Source of the DNA: Myxococcaceae bacterium JPH2
Lineage (GTDB): Bacteria > Myxococcota > Myxococcia > Myxococcales > Myxococcaceae
NCBI GenBank assembly: GCA_016458225.1
Contig: JAEMGR010000017.1
Coordinates: 62,001-126,000, forward strand
Direction of reading: 5' to 3'
Length of the DNA stretch: 64,000 bases
Below are positions 16,895 through 24,716 of this stretch, one piece after another. Positions within the stretch are counted from its first letter, which is position 1, and every line of letters starts with the position of its first letter. The notes under the pieces were generated by a model. It worked only from the letters and a program-made list of their open reading frames with translations, searched no databases and was not told where the DNA came from. The position numbers were made by a program, and so were the translations under genes.

Positions 16895-18775
16895 GTGCGC
16901 CCCGTCCTGCTCTCCGCCCGTGTCGTCCTGCTGCTCTGTGTCCTTGTCGCCGATGGTGCGTCGGCGGCGGGCCGCGCGAAGCCGCCCCGAGTGGACCGCG
17001 AGGCCATGCGCGAGGCGATGGACGCGGCCGCCGCGGACGACGGCTCGACGGCTTCGTCCGCCAGCTACGCGCACTTCCTGCAGTCCCGACTGATGCACTG
17101 GGACGGCGACCACCGTGGCTCGGTGGACGAGCTGCGGCTGGCCCTGGCCACGGATGAGGGCAACCCGCTGCTGCTCACCCGCTTGGGCGAGGAGTACGCG
17201 CGCGCGGGAGATCTCGACCGCGCCGAGCGCGAGCTGAAGCGCGCCGTGGAGAAAGCTCCGACGTACTACGCGGCGCACGTGATGTTGGGGCGGGTGCTGC
17301 TCGAAGGAGGGCGCCTCACGCGCGCGCGCCAGCACCTGCGTCGCGCCATGTCGCTGCGCCCTCGCGACCCAGAGGCCTATCTGGTGCTGGCGCAGCTCGA
17401 GCTGGAGGGCGGCGCGCCCGCCGAGGCCGTGAAGGTCGTGGATGCGCTCGCGGTGGCGCTCCCGGGCGAGGCCTCGGGATATCAGCGCCTGGGGTTGGCC
17501 CTGGCCGAGCGCGGCGACTCGGCCCGCGCCGAGCGCCTCTTGCAGAAGGCCACCGAGCGAGACCCGGGCGACGTGGACTCGTGGACCGCGCTGGCGCACC
17601 TGTACGACGGGACGGGCCGCGCGGCCGAGGCGGAAGAGGCGTTGGCGAAGGCGCTTCAAGGGGATCCGGATCGCCAGGACGTCTTGCTGGCCGCGGGTCG
17701 CGCGGCGCTCAAGGCGGGCTCCCCCGTTCGGGCGCGCGCGTACTTCGACCGCTTGCTGTCGCTGACGGACGAGCCGGAGACGGCGGTGCGCGTGGCGTTC
17801 AGCTACTTGTCCGCGAGGCAGACGGACGCCGCCGCCGAGGTGCTGGACACCGCTCACAAGGTGGCTCCGAGCGAGCCTCGGCTCCCGTACTATCTGGGGC
17901 TGGTCTTGGAACGTCAGCGCCGCTTCAGCGCCGCGGCCAGTGCCTTCGCGGAGGTCCCCGCCAGCGCCGAGGTCTTCGTCGATGCCCGCACGCGCCGGGC
18001 CCGCTGCCTCTCCCTGGCCGGGGAGCACGCGCGGGCGCTCGCGCTGTTCCGCGCCGCGCAGCAGGACGCGCCGGAGGACCTGGACCTGCGCGTGCTCCAT
18101 GCCCGCGCGCTGGAGCGGGGTGGGGCGCCCGCCAAGGCGGAGGCCTTGCTGCGCGAGGCGCTGGCGACCGCGCCCACTCCGCTCGTGTACGACGCGCTGG
18201 CCGCGACGCTGGAGCGGCAGGGCAAGGGGGCCGAGGCGCTGGCGCTCTTGGGCGCGGCGCTCGCGAAGTCGCCTCGAGATCCAGGGCTGCTCTACTCGCT
18301 GGCCACGGTGCATGAGCGTCAGGGCCAGCTCGACGCCGCACGGGCTCGGATTCGTGAGCTGCTCACGGTGGAGCCGGACCACGCCTCGGCGATGAACTTC
18401 CTGGGCTATCTCCTGGCGTCCTCGGGGCGCGAGCTGGACGAGGCCGAGCGCCTCGTCGCCCGCGCGCTCCGGCTGCGCCCCGACACCGGGGCGTTCCTCG
18501 ACTCGCTGGGGTGGGTGTACTTCCATCGAGGAGAGACCCAGCGAGCCGTGGACGCGCTGGAGCGCGCCTCCGAGTTGGCTCCGGATGAGCCCGTCATCCT
18601 CGAACACCTCGGCGATGCCTACGCGCAGGCTCGGCGCGCCGCGGACGCAGCCCGGGTCTGGCGCCGCGCGGTGGAGGTGCTGGCCTTGGAGCCCGAAGCG
18701 GCGGAGCCGGCAGATCAGCGTCTGGGCCTCGAGCGGAAGTTGAAGGCGCTATCCACCGCCGCCACGGGCCGCTAA
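16895..18775 (+). CDS. secreted or periplasmic TPR-repeat protein
   Basis: 626 residues, GTG start. A signal peptide (LLSARVVLLLCVLVADGASA) is followed by a nearly continuous array of tetratricopeptide repeats running from about residue 60 to the end (for example LGEEYARAGDLDRAERELKRA, AHLYDGTGRAAEAEEALAKA and LGWVYFHRGETQRAVDALERA). TPR arrays are protein-binding scaffolds. The gene starts 44 bases after the hybrid kinase and ends 12 bases before the hydrolase gene. No partner is identifiable. Confidence 0.85.
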   Translation: MRPVLLSARVVLLLCVLVADGASAAGRAKPPRVDREAMREAMDAAAADDGSTASSASYAHFLQSRLMHWDGDHRGSVDELRLALATDEGNPLLLTRLGEEYARAGDLDRAERELKRAVEKAPTYYAAHVMLGRVLLEGGRLTRARQHLRRAMSLRPRDPEAYLVLAQLELEGGAPAEAVKVVDALAVALPGEASGYQRLGLALAERGDSARAERLLQKATERDPGDVDSWTALAHLYDGTGRAAEAEEALAKALQGDPDRQDVLLAAGRAALKAGSPVRARAYFDRLLSLTDEPETAVRVAFSYLSARQTDAAAEVLDTAHKVAPSEPRLPYYLGLVLERQRRFSAAASAFAEVPASAEVFVDARTRRARCLSLAGEHARALALFRAAQQDAPEDLDLRVLHARALERGGAPAKAEALLREALATAPTPLVYDALAATLERQGKGAEALALLGAALAKSPRDPGLLYSLATVHERQGQLDAARARIRELLTVEPDHASAMNFLGYLLASSGRELDEAERLVARALRLRPDTGAFLDSLGWVYFHRGETQRAVDALERASELAPDEPVILEHLGDAYAQARRAADAARVWRRAVEVLALEPEAAEPADQRLGLERKLKALSTAATGR

Positions 18776-18787
18776 GGTCTCGCCTCT

Positions 18788-19624
18788 ATGCCGCGTCACG
18801 ACGAAGGCTTCTTCACCGCGAAGGATCAGACCCGGCTCTTCTGGACGCTGGACCTGCCCGAAGGTGAGCCGAAGGCCCATGTCGCCGTGCTCCATGGCTA
18901 TGGCGACCATGTGGGCCGCTACCGCCCGGTCATCGACGCGCTCGTGGCGGACGGCTTCGCGGTGCATGGCGTGGACTATCGCGGGCACGGCCGCGCGGAC
19001 GGTCGCCGCGGGTACTGCGCGAAGTGGCCGGACTACCTGGACGACCTGGACGGCTTCTGGCAGCGCGTGCGTCGCGAAGCGGGGACGAAGAAGTCCTTCC
19101 TCCTGGCGCACAGCCACGGCGGCCTGATGGCGGCGCACCAACTGGCGCGCGGCATGGAGGGCCTGTCCGGCGCGGTCCTGTCAGCCCCGTACCTCAAGCT
19201 GGCCATCACCCCGCCGGCCCTCAAGGTCCTGGCCGCGCGCGTGGTGGGGAAGGCCGTGCCGTGGTTGCAGCTCAAGACGGAACTCAAGCCGGAGGACCTG
19301 AGCCGCGACGTCCAGGTGCAGAACGCGGTCCGTGAGGACCCGCTCTACAACCCGACGGTGACGCCGCGCTGGTTCATCGAGTCCACCCAGGCCCAAGGCC
19401 AGGTGGCGCTGCTGGCGCCGAAGATTCAAGTACCGCTGTTCGTGCTGTGTGGCTCGGAGGATGGGGTGGCGGCGCCGACGGCGGCGCGGGCCTTCTTCGA
19501 GGCGGCGGGTACAGCGGACAAGAAGTTCAAGGAGTATCCCGGCATGCGCCACGAGCCTCTGAACGAGGTGGGGCGCGAAGAGGTGTTCCGGGACATCTCC
19601 GGCTGGATCTCCGCGCATCTCTGA
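18788..19624 (+). CDS. alpha/beta-hydrolase, monoacylglycerol-lipase-like
   Basis: 278 residues, no signal peptide. The oxyanion segment (VLHGYGDHVGRYR), DYRGHGRADGRRG and the nucleophile elbow AHSHGG (Ser109) are visible, with later Asp (CGSEDGVAAP) and His (MRHEPLNE) completing the triad. This is the serine-aminopeptidase S33/Hydrolase_4 class, which includes monoacylglycerol lipases. The elbow starts with Ala rather than the usual Gly (A-x-S-x-G), which is seen in some active members. It follows the TPR gene by 12 bases. The substrate is not predictable. Confidence 0.85.
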   Translation: MPRHDEGFFTAKDQTRLFWTLDLPEGEPKAHVAVLHGYGDHVGRYRPVIDALVADGFAVHGVDYRGHGRADGRRGYCAKWPDYLDDLDGFWQRVRREAGTKKSFLLAHSHGGLMAAHQLARGMEGLSGAVLSAPYLKLAITPPALKVLAARVVGKAVPWLQLKTELKPEDLSRDVQVQNAVREDPLYNPTVTPRWFIESTQAQGQVALLAPKIQVPLFVLCGSEDGVAAPTAARAFFEAAGTADKKFKEYPGMRHEPLNEVGREEVFRDISGWISAHL

Positions 19625-19630
19625 CATAAT
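19625..19630 (+). promoter_or_regulatory. candidate -10 element before the bactofilin operon
   Basis: CATAAT, five of six matches to the sigma-70 -10 box, is the only AT-rich hexamer in the 54 bases between the hydrolase stop and bacN. The sequence 16-18 bases upstream has no good -35 match, so this is tentative. Confidence 0.22.
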
Positions 19631-19678
19631 CAAGGCGCCCGGCTCCCGACGGAGCAGGCGCTTGGCGAGGGTCACCGC

Positions 19679-20020
19679 ATGGCAACGGGTGAGACGGGCA
19701 TCATCGGCAAGGGCATCGTCATCAAGGGCAACCTCACGGGTGGAGGTGACCTGGTCATCGAGGGGCGGGTGGAGGGGCAGATTGCCCTGAAGAACCACCT
19801 CACCATCGAGGGCACGGGTCGCGTCCAGGCGGACATCCGCGCGGAGGAGTTGACCATCAATGGCGAGGCCAGCGGCAACATCGACGCGTCCACGCGCGTG
19901 GCCATCAACGCCTCGGCGAAGGTGGCGGGCGACATCAAGGCGCCGCGCGTGGTCATCGAGGATGGCGCCGTGTTCAATGGCTCCATCGAGATGGACGTGA
20001 AGTTGCCGGACGACATCTAG
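19679..20020 (+). CDS. bacN: bactofilin, BacN-like
   Basis: 113 residues. It is a compact bactofilin (DUF583) right-handed beta-helix with repeating short strands and glycines (GKGIVIKGNLTGGGDLVIEG, GTGRVQADIRAEELTI, KVAGDIKAPRVVIEDGAVF) and short disordered ends. Bactofilins polymerise without nucleotide into cytoskeletal filaments. This is the first of three bactofilin genes followed by a ParB/Srx-domain gene. That order matches bacN-bacO-bacP-padC of Myxococcus xanthus, where the filament positions ParAB and chromosome origins near the poles. The individual letter is assigned from gene order. Confidence 0.88.
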   Translation: MATGETGIIGKGIVIKGNLTGGGDLVIEGRVEGQIALKNHLTIEGTGRVQADIRAEELTINGEASGNIDASTRVAINASAKVAGDIKAPRVVIEDGAVFNGSIEMDVKLPDDI

Positions 20021-20080
20021 CATCCACCGGCCCAACCGGGCTCCCAGGCGCACCACCTTCAAGAGGGGCGGACAACACTC

Positions 20081-20404
20081 ATGGCGAATACGGTCATTGG
20101 TTCGAGCATCGTCATCGACGGTGAGATCTCCGGCGACGAGGACCTGGTCATCCAGGGCACCGTCAAGGGGAAGATCTCCCTGAAGGAGAGCCTCTTCGTG
20201 GAGGGCTCCGGCGTCGTCGAGGCGGACATCGAGACGCAGAACGTCGACATCGCCGGGCGCGTGACGGGCAACATCGTCGCCAGCGACAAGGTCGAGCTGA
20301 AGACGGACTGCCGCGTGGTGGGCGACATCAAGGCCCCGCGCATCCTCATCGCCGATGGTGCCTCCTTCAAGGGCAACGTCGACATGGACATGAAGGAGCG
20401 CTGA
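20081..20404 (+). CDS. bacO: bactofilin, BacO-like
   Basis: 107 residues, preceded by an AAGAGGGG ribosome site. The bactofilin beta-helix core is clear (GSSIVIDGEISGDEDLVIQG, GVVEADIETQNVDI, RVVGDIKAPRILIADGASF), and the protein ends in MDMKER with almost no tail. It is second in the bactofilin trio, 3 bases before the BacP-like gene. In M. xanthus, BacN, BacO and BacP copolymerise, with BacP most abundant; this is known for the species and inferred here from homology and synteny. Confidence 0.88.
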   Translation: MANTVIGSSIVIDGEISGDEDLVIQGTVKGKISLKESLFVEGSGVVEADIETQNVDIAGRVTGNIVASDKVELKTDCRVVGDIKAPRILIADGASFKGNVDMDMKER

Positions 20405-20407
20405 TTC

Positions 20408-21103
20408 GTGGCCACCGCGAAGGATCTGGGAGCGAGCAACACCGTCGACAACACCGTGGTGGGGCCTTCCATCCTCATCAGCGGCCGTCTGACGGGTGAC
20501 GAGGACCTCACGGTCCGCGGGCGCGTCGAGGGCGAGCTGACGCTCAGCCGGACCCTCATCGTCGAGCCCTCGGGCGTGGTGAAGGCCAACGTGGCGGTGA
20601 GGAACGCCATCGTCAGCGGCGTGGTGGTGGGCAACATCAACGCCACCGAGAGCGTGGAGCTGACCCGCGAAGGACGCATGGTGGGCGACATCCGCGCCCC
20701 GCGCGTCATCATCGTGGACGGCGCCAGCTTCCGCGGTCGCGTGGACATGGGCGATGTGGAGCCGGGCCGTCTGCCGGCCGAGCGCCCCGTGGTGGCCCGT
20801 CCGACCACGACCACTCGCCCGACCATCCGCCCGGGCGCCACGCCGCCGCGGCCGCCGGTTCCGCCCGCGCGCCCCGCGCCGACGCCGCCTTCGGCTCCGC
20901 GCGCCGCGCCCGCTCCGACGGTCGTGAGCCGCCCGGCCGCCAAGCCGCTGCCTCCGCCTCCGCCTCCGGCCCCCGCTGCGCCGCGGCTCCCTGAGCCCCG
21001 TCCGGCGCCAACTGAGCAGGCTGGCGGTGCCAACGCCCCAACGCCCATGCTGATGGGTGCTGGTGCGAAGAAGAAGGTCGTGGTGAAGAAGAAGACCCGC
21101 TAG
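20408..21103 (+). CDS. bacP: bactofilin with long proline-rich tail, BacP-like
   Basis: 231 residues, GTG start. The bactofilin core spans about residues 18-120 ([39 protein letters not shown]). It is followed by an approximately 100-residue proline/alanine-rich linker and a sharply basic end ([11 protein letters not shown]). The tail distinguishes it from its two short neighbours and matches BacP of M. xanthus, which also contributes to polar placement of motility GTPases. The basic terminus could bind membrane, DNA or an acidic partner; this is inference. PadC follows 58 bases downstream. Confidence 0.9.
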   Translation: MATAKDLGASNTVDNTVVGPSILISGRLTGDEDLTVRGRVEGELTLSRTLIVEPSGVVKANVAVRNAIVSGVVVGNINATESVELTREGRMVGDIRAPRVIIVDGASFRGRVDMGDVEPGRLPAERPVVARPTTTTRPTIRPGATPPRPPVPPARPAPTPPSAPRAAPAPTVVSRPAAKPLPPPPPPAPAAPRLPEPRPAPTEQAGGANAPTPMLMGAGAKKKVVVKKKTR

Positions 21104-21161
21104 AGCCTGCCCGCGCCGCGGACACATGCGGCGCGGCGGCAGGCAGACGAGGGGTGCCACC

Positions 21162-22172
21162 ATGGACGCCGAGCACAGGGTTGAGGGACAGGAAGGGATG
21201 ACGGGCACGCCAGAGGGAAGTCCGCCGTCGACCTCCCCCGAGGCGGCGGCCGTGCCGCATTCCCCGGGGGAGTCGCCGCGTCCGGAAGAGACCGCGCAGC
21301 CACCACCGGAGGCCGTGCAGGCCTCTGCTGAGGCTGGGCAGCCATCCGCCGAGGCTGGGCAGCCGCCCCTGGGCGAGGGGATGGCCGCGCCGTCCTCCGT
21401 CACGGAGGCCGCGGCGAGCGCGCTCACGGAGGCTGCCAGCCAGGGCTCGGAGTCCGTGGGTGACTCAGGGCCGACCGTGCCCGAGGAGCCCGCGCGCTCC
21501 GAGGAGACGCCGGCTTCGTCCGAGTCCGTGTCCGACACAGAGTCCTCTCGGGGCGAGCCGCGCCGGGTGGGGCGGGTCTCCACGGTGATGCTCGCGCTGG
21601 AGAAGCTCGAGGATGCGCCTCGGTTCCGGTTGCGGCCGGAGGGGGACATCTCCGGGCTGGCCACGGACATCGCGCGGCTGGGGCAGCTCTTCCCGGTGGA
21701 CGTGCGTCCAGTGGGAGAGGACCGCTACCAGCTGGTGTGCGGCTTCCGCCGGGTGGCGGCGCTGCGCTTCCTCAAGCGCGACGAAGTGCAGGCGCGCGTC
21801 CACGAGCATCTCTCGGACGAGGACGCGCTGCTGCTGTCGCTGGCCGAGGCCATCCACTCGGAGCCGCTGGACCTGGAGGTCCTGGAGGCCAAGCGCGAGG
21901 CGCTGGAGTCCGAGGGCCGGCTGACGGCGCCGGTGCGCGACATGCTGGAGAAGGCGCTCGCGACCGATGAGTCGCTGGCGCCCGAAGGCGTCGAGGAGGA
22001 AGTCGACGCGGATGAGCTGGCGGGGGAGGTCGCGCAGCGGATGGGCGCGCTCAACCAGGATCTCTCGCTGCTCGCGGATGTGTTCGCCGCGCTGGATGAG
22101 TCGCGCAAGGCGGAGCTGTTGATGCAACTGCGGTACGCGTCCGAACTCGTGGCGTACCTGGAGGGTCTGTAG
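21162..22172 (+). CDS. padC: PadC-like ParB/Srx-domain adaptor
   Basis: About 336 residues. The ATG at 21162, behind GAGGGG, is preferred to the in-frame ATG at 21126. The N-terminal 125 residues are low-complexity (Pro/Glu/Ser/Ala). A ParB/sulfiredoxin (Srx) fold follows ([56 protein letters not shown]), with CGFRR occupying the nucleotide-binding box that in ParB is GERRxR. No helix-turn-helix DNA-binding domain is evident; the C-terminal third is helical and acidic. M. xanthus PadC has this architecture, binds CTP, and links ParA to the bactofilin scaffold. Direct position after three bactofilin genes makes the assignment strong. Confidence 0.87.
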   Translation: MDAEHRVEGQEGMTGTPEGSPPSTSPEAAAVPHSPGESPRPEETAQPPPEAVQASAEAGQPSAEAGQPPLGEGMAAPSSVTEAAASALTEAASQGSESVGDSGPTVPEEPARSEETPASSESVSDTESSRGEPRRVGRVSTVMLALEKLEDAPRFRLRPEGDISGLATDIARLGQLFPVDVRPVGEDRYQLVCGFRRVAALRFLKRDEVQARVHEHLSDEDALLLSLAEAIHSEPLDLEVLEAKREALESEGRLTAPVRDMLEKALATDESLAPEGVEEEVDADELAGEVAQRMGALNQDLSLLADVFAALDESRKAELLMQLRYASELVAYLEGL

Positions 22173-22174
22173 TC

Positions 22175-22741
22175 ATGGCGGAGCCACTCGCGCGCGATCG
22201 CACCCGTTTGCTGGAGCTGCTCACGGAGCGCTCCTTCGAGCGCCGGCGCGTGGTGCTGTCGTCGGGCAAGGAGTCGGACTTCTACATCGACTGCAAGCGC
22301 ACGGCGCTGCTGGCCGAGGGACACTTCCTCATCGGCCGGCTGTTCCTGGACGCCATCCGTCGCGAGGCCCCCACCGCGGTGGGCGCGGGCGGCCTGACGT
22401 TGGGCGCGGATCCGCTGGCCTCGGCGGTGGCGCTCTCCAGCTATCTGGCGGGCCAGCCGCTGCACGCGTTCATCGTCCGCAAGGAGCCCAAGGGGCACGG
22501 CACGGGCCAGTGGATTGAAGGGCTCGCGGCCCTGGGCCCGGGCGCACCGGTCGCCATCCTCGAGGACGTGGTGACGACGGGCGGCTCCACGCTCAAGGCC
22601 ATCGAGCGCGCCCAGTCCGAGGGCCTGAAGGTGCTCGGGGCCTTCGCGCTCGTGGATCGCCTCGAAGGGGGACGCGAGGCCGTGGAGGCCACCGGCCACC
22701 GGCTCACCACGCTGTTCACCCGCAAGGACTTCATTCCGTGA
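22175..22741 (+). CDS. pyrE: orotate phosphoribosyltransferase
   Basis: 188 residues. PyrE joins orotate to PRPP to make orotidine 5'-phosphate in pyrimidine synthesis. The substrate-binding FYIDCKR, the flexible KEPKGHGTG loop and the PRPP motif VAILEDVVTTGGST are intact. It begins 2 bases after padC and overlaps the next gene by four (GTGA), so it is very likely cotranscribed with the bactofilin operon. That is an odd pairing of metabolism with cell architecture, but UTP/CTP supply and the CTP-binding PadC are at least biochemically adjacent (speculative). Confidence 0.93.
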   Translation: MAEPLARDRTRLLELLTERSFERRRVVLSSGKESDFYIDCKRTALLAEGHFLIGRLFLDAIRREAPTAVGAGGLTLGADPLASAVALSSYLAGQPLHAFIVRKEPKGHGTGQWIEGLAALGPGAPVAILEDVVTTGGSTLKAIERAQSEGLKVLGAFALVDRLEGGREAVEATGHRLTTLFTRKDFIP

Positions 22742-23364
22742 GAAGGCTGCTCGTCGCGGTGCTGGTGGTGCTGTCGGGGGCTTGTGCCAGCACGCCACCG
22801 CTCGTCGGTGAGCCCGCTCCCACGCTGGATGACCCCAAGGCCGAGGCGGCGTACCGCACGGTGTTGGACCGCTACTCCGCGCGCGACGAAATCTACGATG
22901 GCTTCGACACGCGCATCTTCACGGGCGCGACGCTCCTGACGCCGGCCTTCCGCGAGGCGCGCGTGCGCCGCCAGGGGCTCTTTCAGGTGCTGCCCCCCGC
23001 GAAGGTGGAGTCCCTGCTCGCGGACGAACTGGCGGACGCGGCCAAGTTCCACGAGTTCTTCCTCGGCGTTCACGTCAACGACTACCGCTACGACGACTTC
23101 GCGCAGAAGCGCTCCATCTGGCGGCTGGCGCTGGTGACCCCCACCGGGGAAGTGACTCCGGTGGAGGTGCGTCGCGTGGGCCGCGCGGACCTCAACCTCC
23201 GGGCGTACTACCCGTACACCAGCGTGTTCTGGGTGGGCTACCGCGTGCGCTTCCCCACCACGTTCGCCAATGGTCAGCCAGTCATTCCGCCCGGCACCGA
23301 GAACGTCATGCTCCGCGTGGCCTCCACGCTGGGGCAGGCTGAGCTGAAGGTCTCCGCGCGCTGA
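22738..23364 (+). CDS. predicted lipoprotein, unknown function
   Basis: 208 residues from a GTG overlapping the pyrE stop. It has a short lipoprotein signal (LLVAVLVVLSGACAS, Cys at about residue 16) and a soluble domain with no known motif. Aromatic-rich strands are visible (VNDYRYDDFAQKRSIWRLAL, AYYPYTSVFWVGYRVRF). It is at the 3' end of the bactofilin-padC-pyrE unit and converges on the LOG gene 15 bases away. Similar single-copy lipoproteins occur in myxobacteria, but I cannot assign a role. Confidence 0.75.
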   Translation: MRRLLVAVLVVLSGACASTPPLVGEPAPTLDDPKAEAAYRTVLDRYSARDEIYDGFDTRIFTGATLLTPAFREARVRRQGLFQVLPPAKVESLLADELADAAKFHEFFLGVHVNDYRYDDFAQKRSIWRLALVTPTGEVTPVEVRRVGRADLNLRAYYPYTSVFWVGYRVRFPTTFANGQPVIPPGTENVMLRVASTLGQAELKVSAR

Positions 23365-23379
23365 GTCGCGGCGCTGCTC

Positions 23380-23991
23380 TCAAGTCTGCTCGGGCCGCCG
23401 CAGCCACTTCTCCACGGGGGGCAGGGCCGGGCCTTGCAGCAGCCGCTCCACCAGCGCGCGAGGCTCGGGGCTCACCGCGTAGGGAACCGCCTGGGCCTCG
23501 GGGACGAAGCCCGCGTCCACCATGCCGCGCACCATCGCCAGCAGTGGCTGGAAGTAGCCGCCCACGTCCAAGAGCCCCATGGGCTTCTGGTGCAGGCCGA
23601 GCTGGGCCCAGGTGGTGATCTCGAACAGCTCGTCCAGCGTCCCGAAGCCGCCGGGCATCGCGATGAAGGCGTCGGAGCGCTCGGCCATCAGCGCCTTCCG
23701 CTCGTGCATCGAGTCCACGAAGATGAGCTCGCCCAGGTTGCCGTGCGCCAGCTCCTTCTCGCGCATGAAGCGCGGCAGCACGCCCACCACGTGCCCGCCC
23801 GACTTCACCACGCCATCGGCCACCGCCCCCATCAGCCCCACGCGCGCGCCGCCGTAGACGAGCGTCAGGCCGCGACGCGCCAGCTCCTCGCCTAGCGCAG
23901 TGGCGGCCTCGCGGAACTCGGGCCGCGCTCCCGGCCGAGAACCACAAAAGACGCAGACGCTGCGGAGGCTGCCAGCCACGGACTTCGTCAC
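23380..23991 (-). CDS. LOG-family protein (TIGR00730, nucleoside-monophosphate phosphoribohydrolase-like)
   Basis: 203 residues. The fold begins VCVFCGSRPGARPEF and contains YGGARVGLMGAVADG and the diagnostic PGGFGTLDE. LOG proteins cleave the N-glycosidic bond of AMP or N6-substituted AMP to release the base; plant and some bacterial members make cytokinins. The GTG start overlaps the rhomboid stop (GTGA), so the two are translationally coupled. Lysine-decarboxylase labels for this family are a misannotation. The physiological substrate here is unknown. Confidence 0.88.
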   Translation of the reverse strand: MTKSVAGSLRSVCVFCGSRPGARPEFREAATALGEELARRGLTLVYGGARVGLMGAVADGVVKSGGHVVGVLPRFMREKELAHGNLGELIFVDSMHERKALMAERSDAFIAMPGGFGTLDELFEITTWAQLGLHQKPMGLLDVGGYFQPLLAMVRGMVDAGFVPEAQAVPYAVSPEPRALVERLLQGPALPPVEKWLRRPEQT

Positions 23992-24710
23992 GGAACGCCT
24001 CGTCGCTCGGGGTGGGCCGCCAGGAGCGCCACCACCGCGGTGATGAACAGGATGAGCGGCAGCGCGCGGGCATACACGCGCGGGCCCATGCGCAAGGCCA
24101 GGCCGCACGGGAGCCCGAAGAGGAAGCCGCCCAGATGGCCGGCCCAGCTCACGCCGGGCAGCAGGCTGATGACGGCCACCTGTGCCAGCCAGAAGCCCAG
24201 CTCGCGCCGCCCCTGGCGAGTGGCCACGGGCAGCATGGCGCCGCCCCACCCGAGGATCATCCCCGAGGCGCCCACCGTGACGATGTTGAAGTTGAAGTAG
24301 AGGGACGACGCGGCGGCCCCCAGCGCGGTGACGAGCGACAGCCCGAGGAAGCGCAGGCTCCCGATGCCGCGCTCCAGCGTGAACCCCAGCGTCACCACCA
24401 CCGACATGTTGAACAGCAGGTGCATGGCGCCGCCGTGCTCGAACACGGCCCCGAGCATCCGCCAGTACTCGCCTCGCTGGACCACCGGGCCAAAGAGCGC
24501 CAGCGGCTGGAGCGAGCCGACCATCGTCCCGTTCGCGTCCACGATGGGCCGGGCCAGGAAGCGGTCCAACAGGAACATCGCCACCGCGCCCGCGATGATG
24601 CCGTAGCACACCCAGGGGCGAGGCCGCGGCCCGGGCGGGGGTTCCGGTGGCGGCGGCTCGCCCGGGGCACCCCCTCCGGGCTCATCAAGGATGCGGCGCG
24701 GGCGCGACAT
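23988..24710 (-). CDS. rhomboid-family intramembrane serine protease
   Basis: 240 residues. A proline-rich cytoplasmic N-terminus (about 1-32) is followed by six or so membrane helices. The rhomboid signatures are present: EHGGAMHLLFN, the catalytic Ser in VGASGM (Ser149) and the catalytic His in GHLGGFLFG (His192). These proteases cleave substrate helices within the membrane. The gene is 6 bases downstream of nadB and overlaps the LOG gene; all three are on the minus strand. No substrate is obvious nearby. Confidence 0.9.
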   Translation of the reverse strand: MSRPRRILDEPGGGAPGEPPPPEPPPGPRPRPWVCYGIIAGAVAMFLLDRFLARPIVDANGTMVGSLQPLALFGPVVQRGEYWRMLGAVFEHGGAMHLLFNMSVVVTLGFTLERGIGSLRFLGLSLVTALGAAASSLYFNFNIVTVGASGMILGWGGAMLPVATRQGRRELGFWLAQVAVISLLPGVSWAGHLGGFLFGLPCGLALRMGPRVYARALPLILFITAVVALLAAHPERRGVP

Positions 24711-24716
24711 GGGCGC

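Noticed and set aside
19181-21670. An 829-codon minus-strand frame over the bactofilins
   Set aside because: Shadow frame; the bactofilin beta-helices are on the other strand and match known family members.
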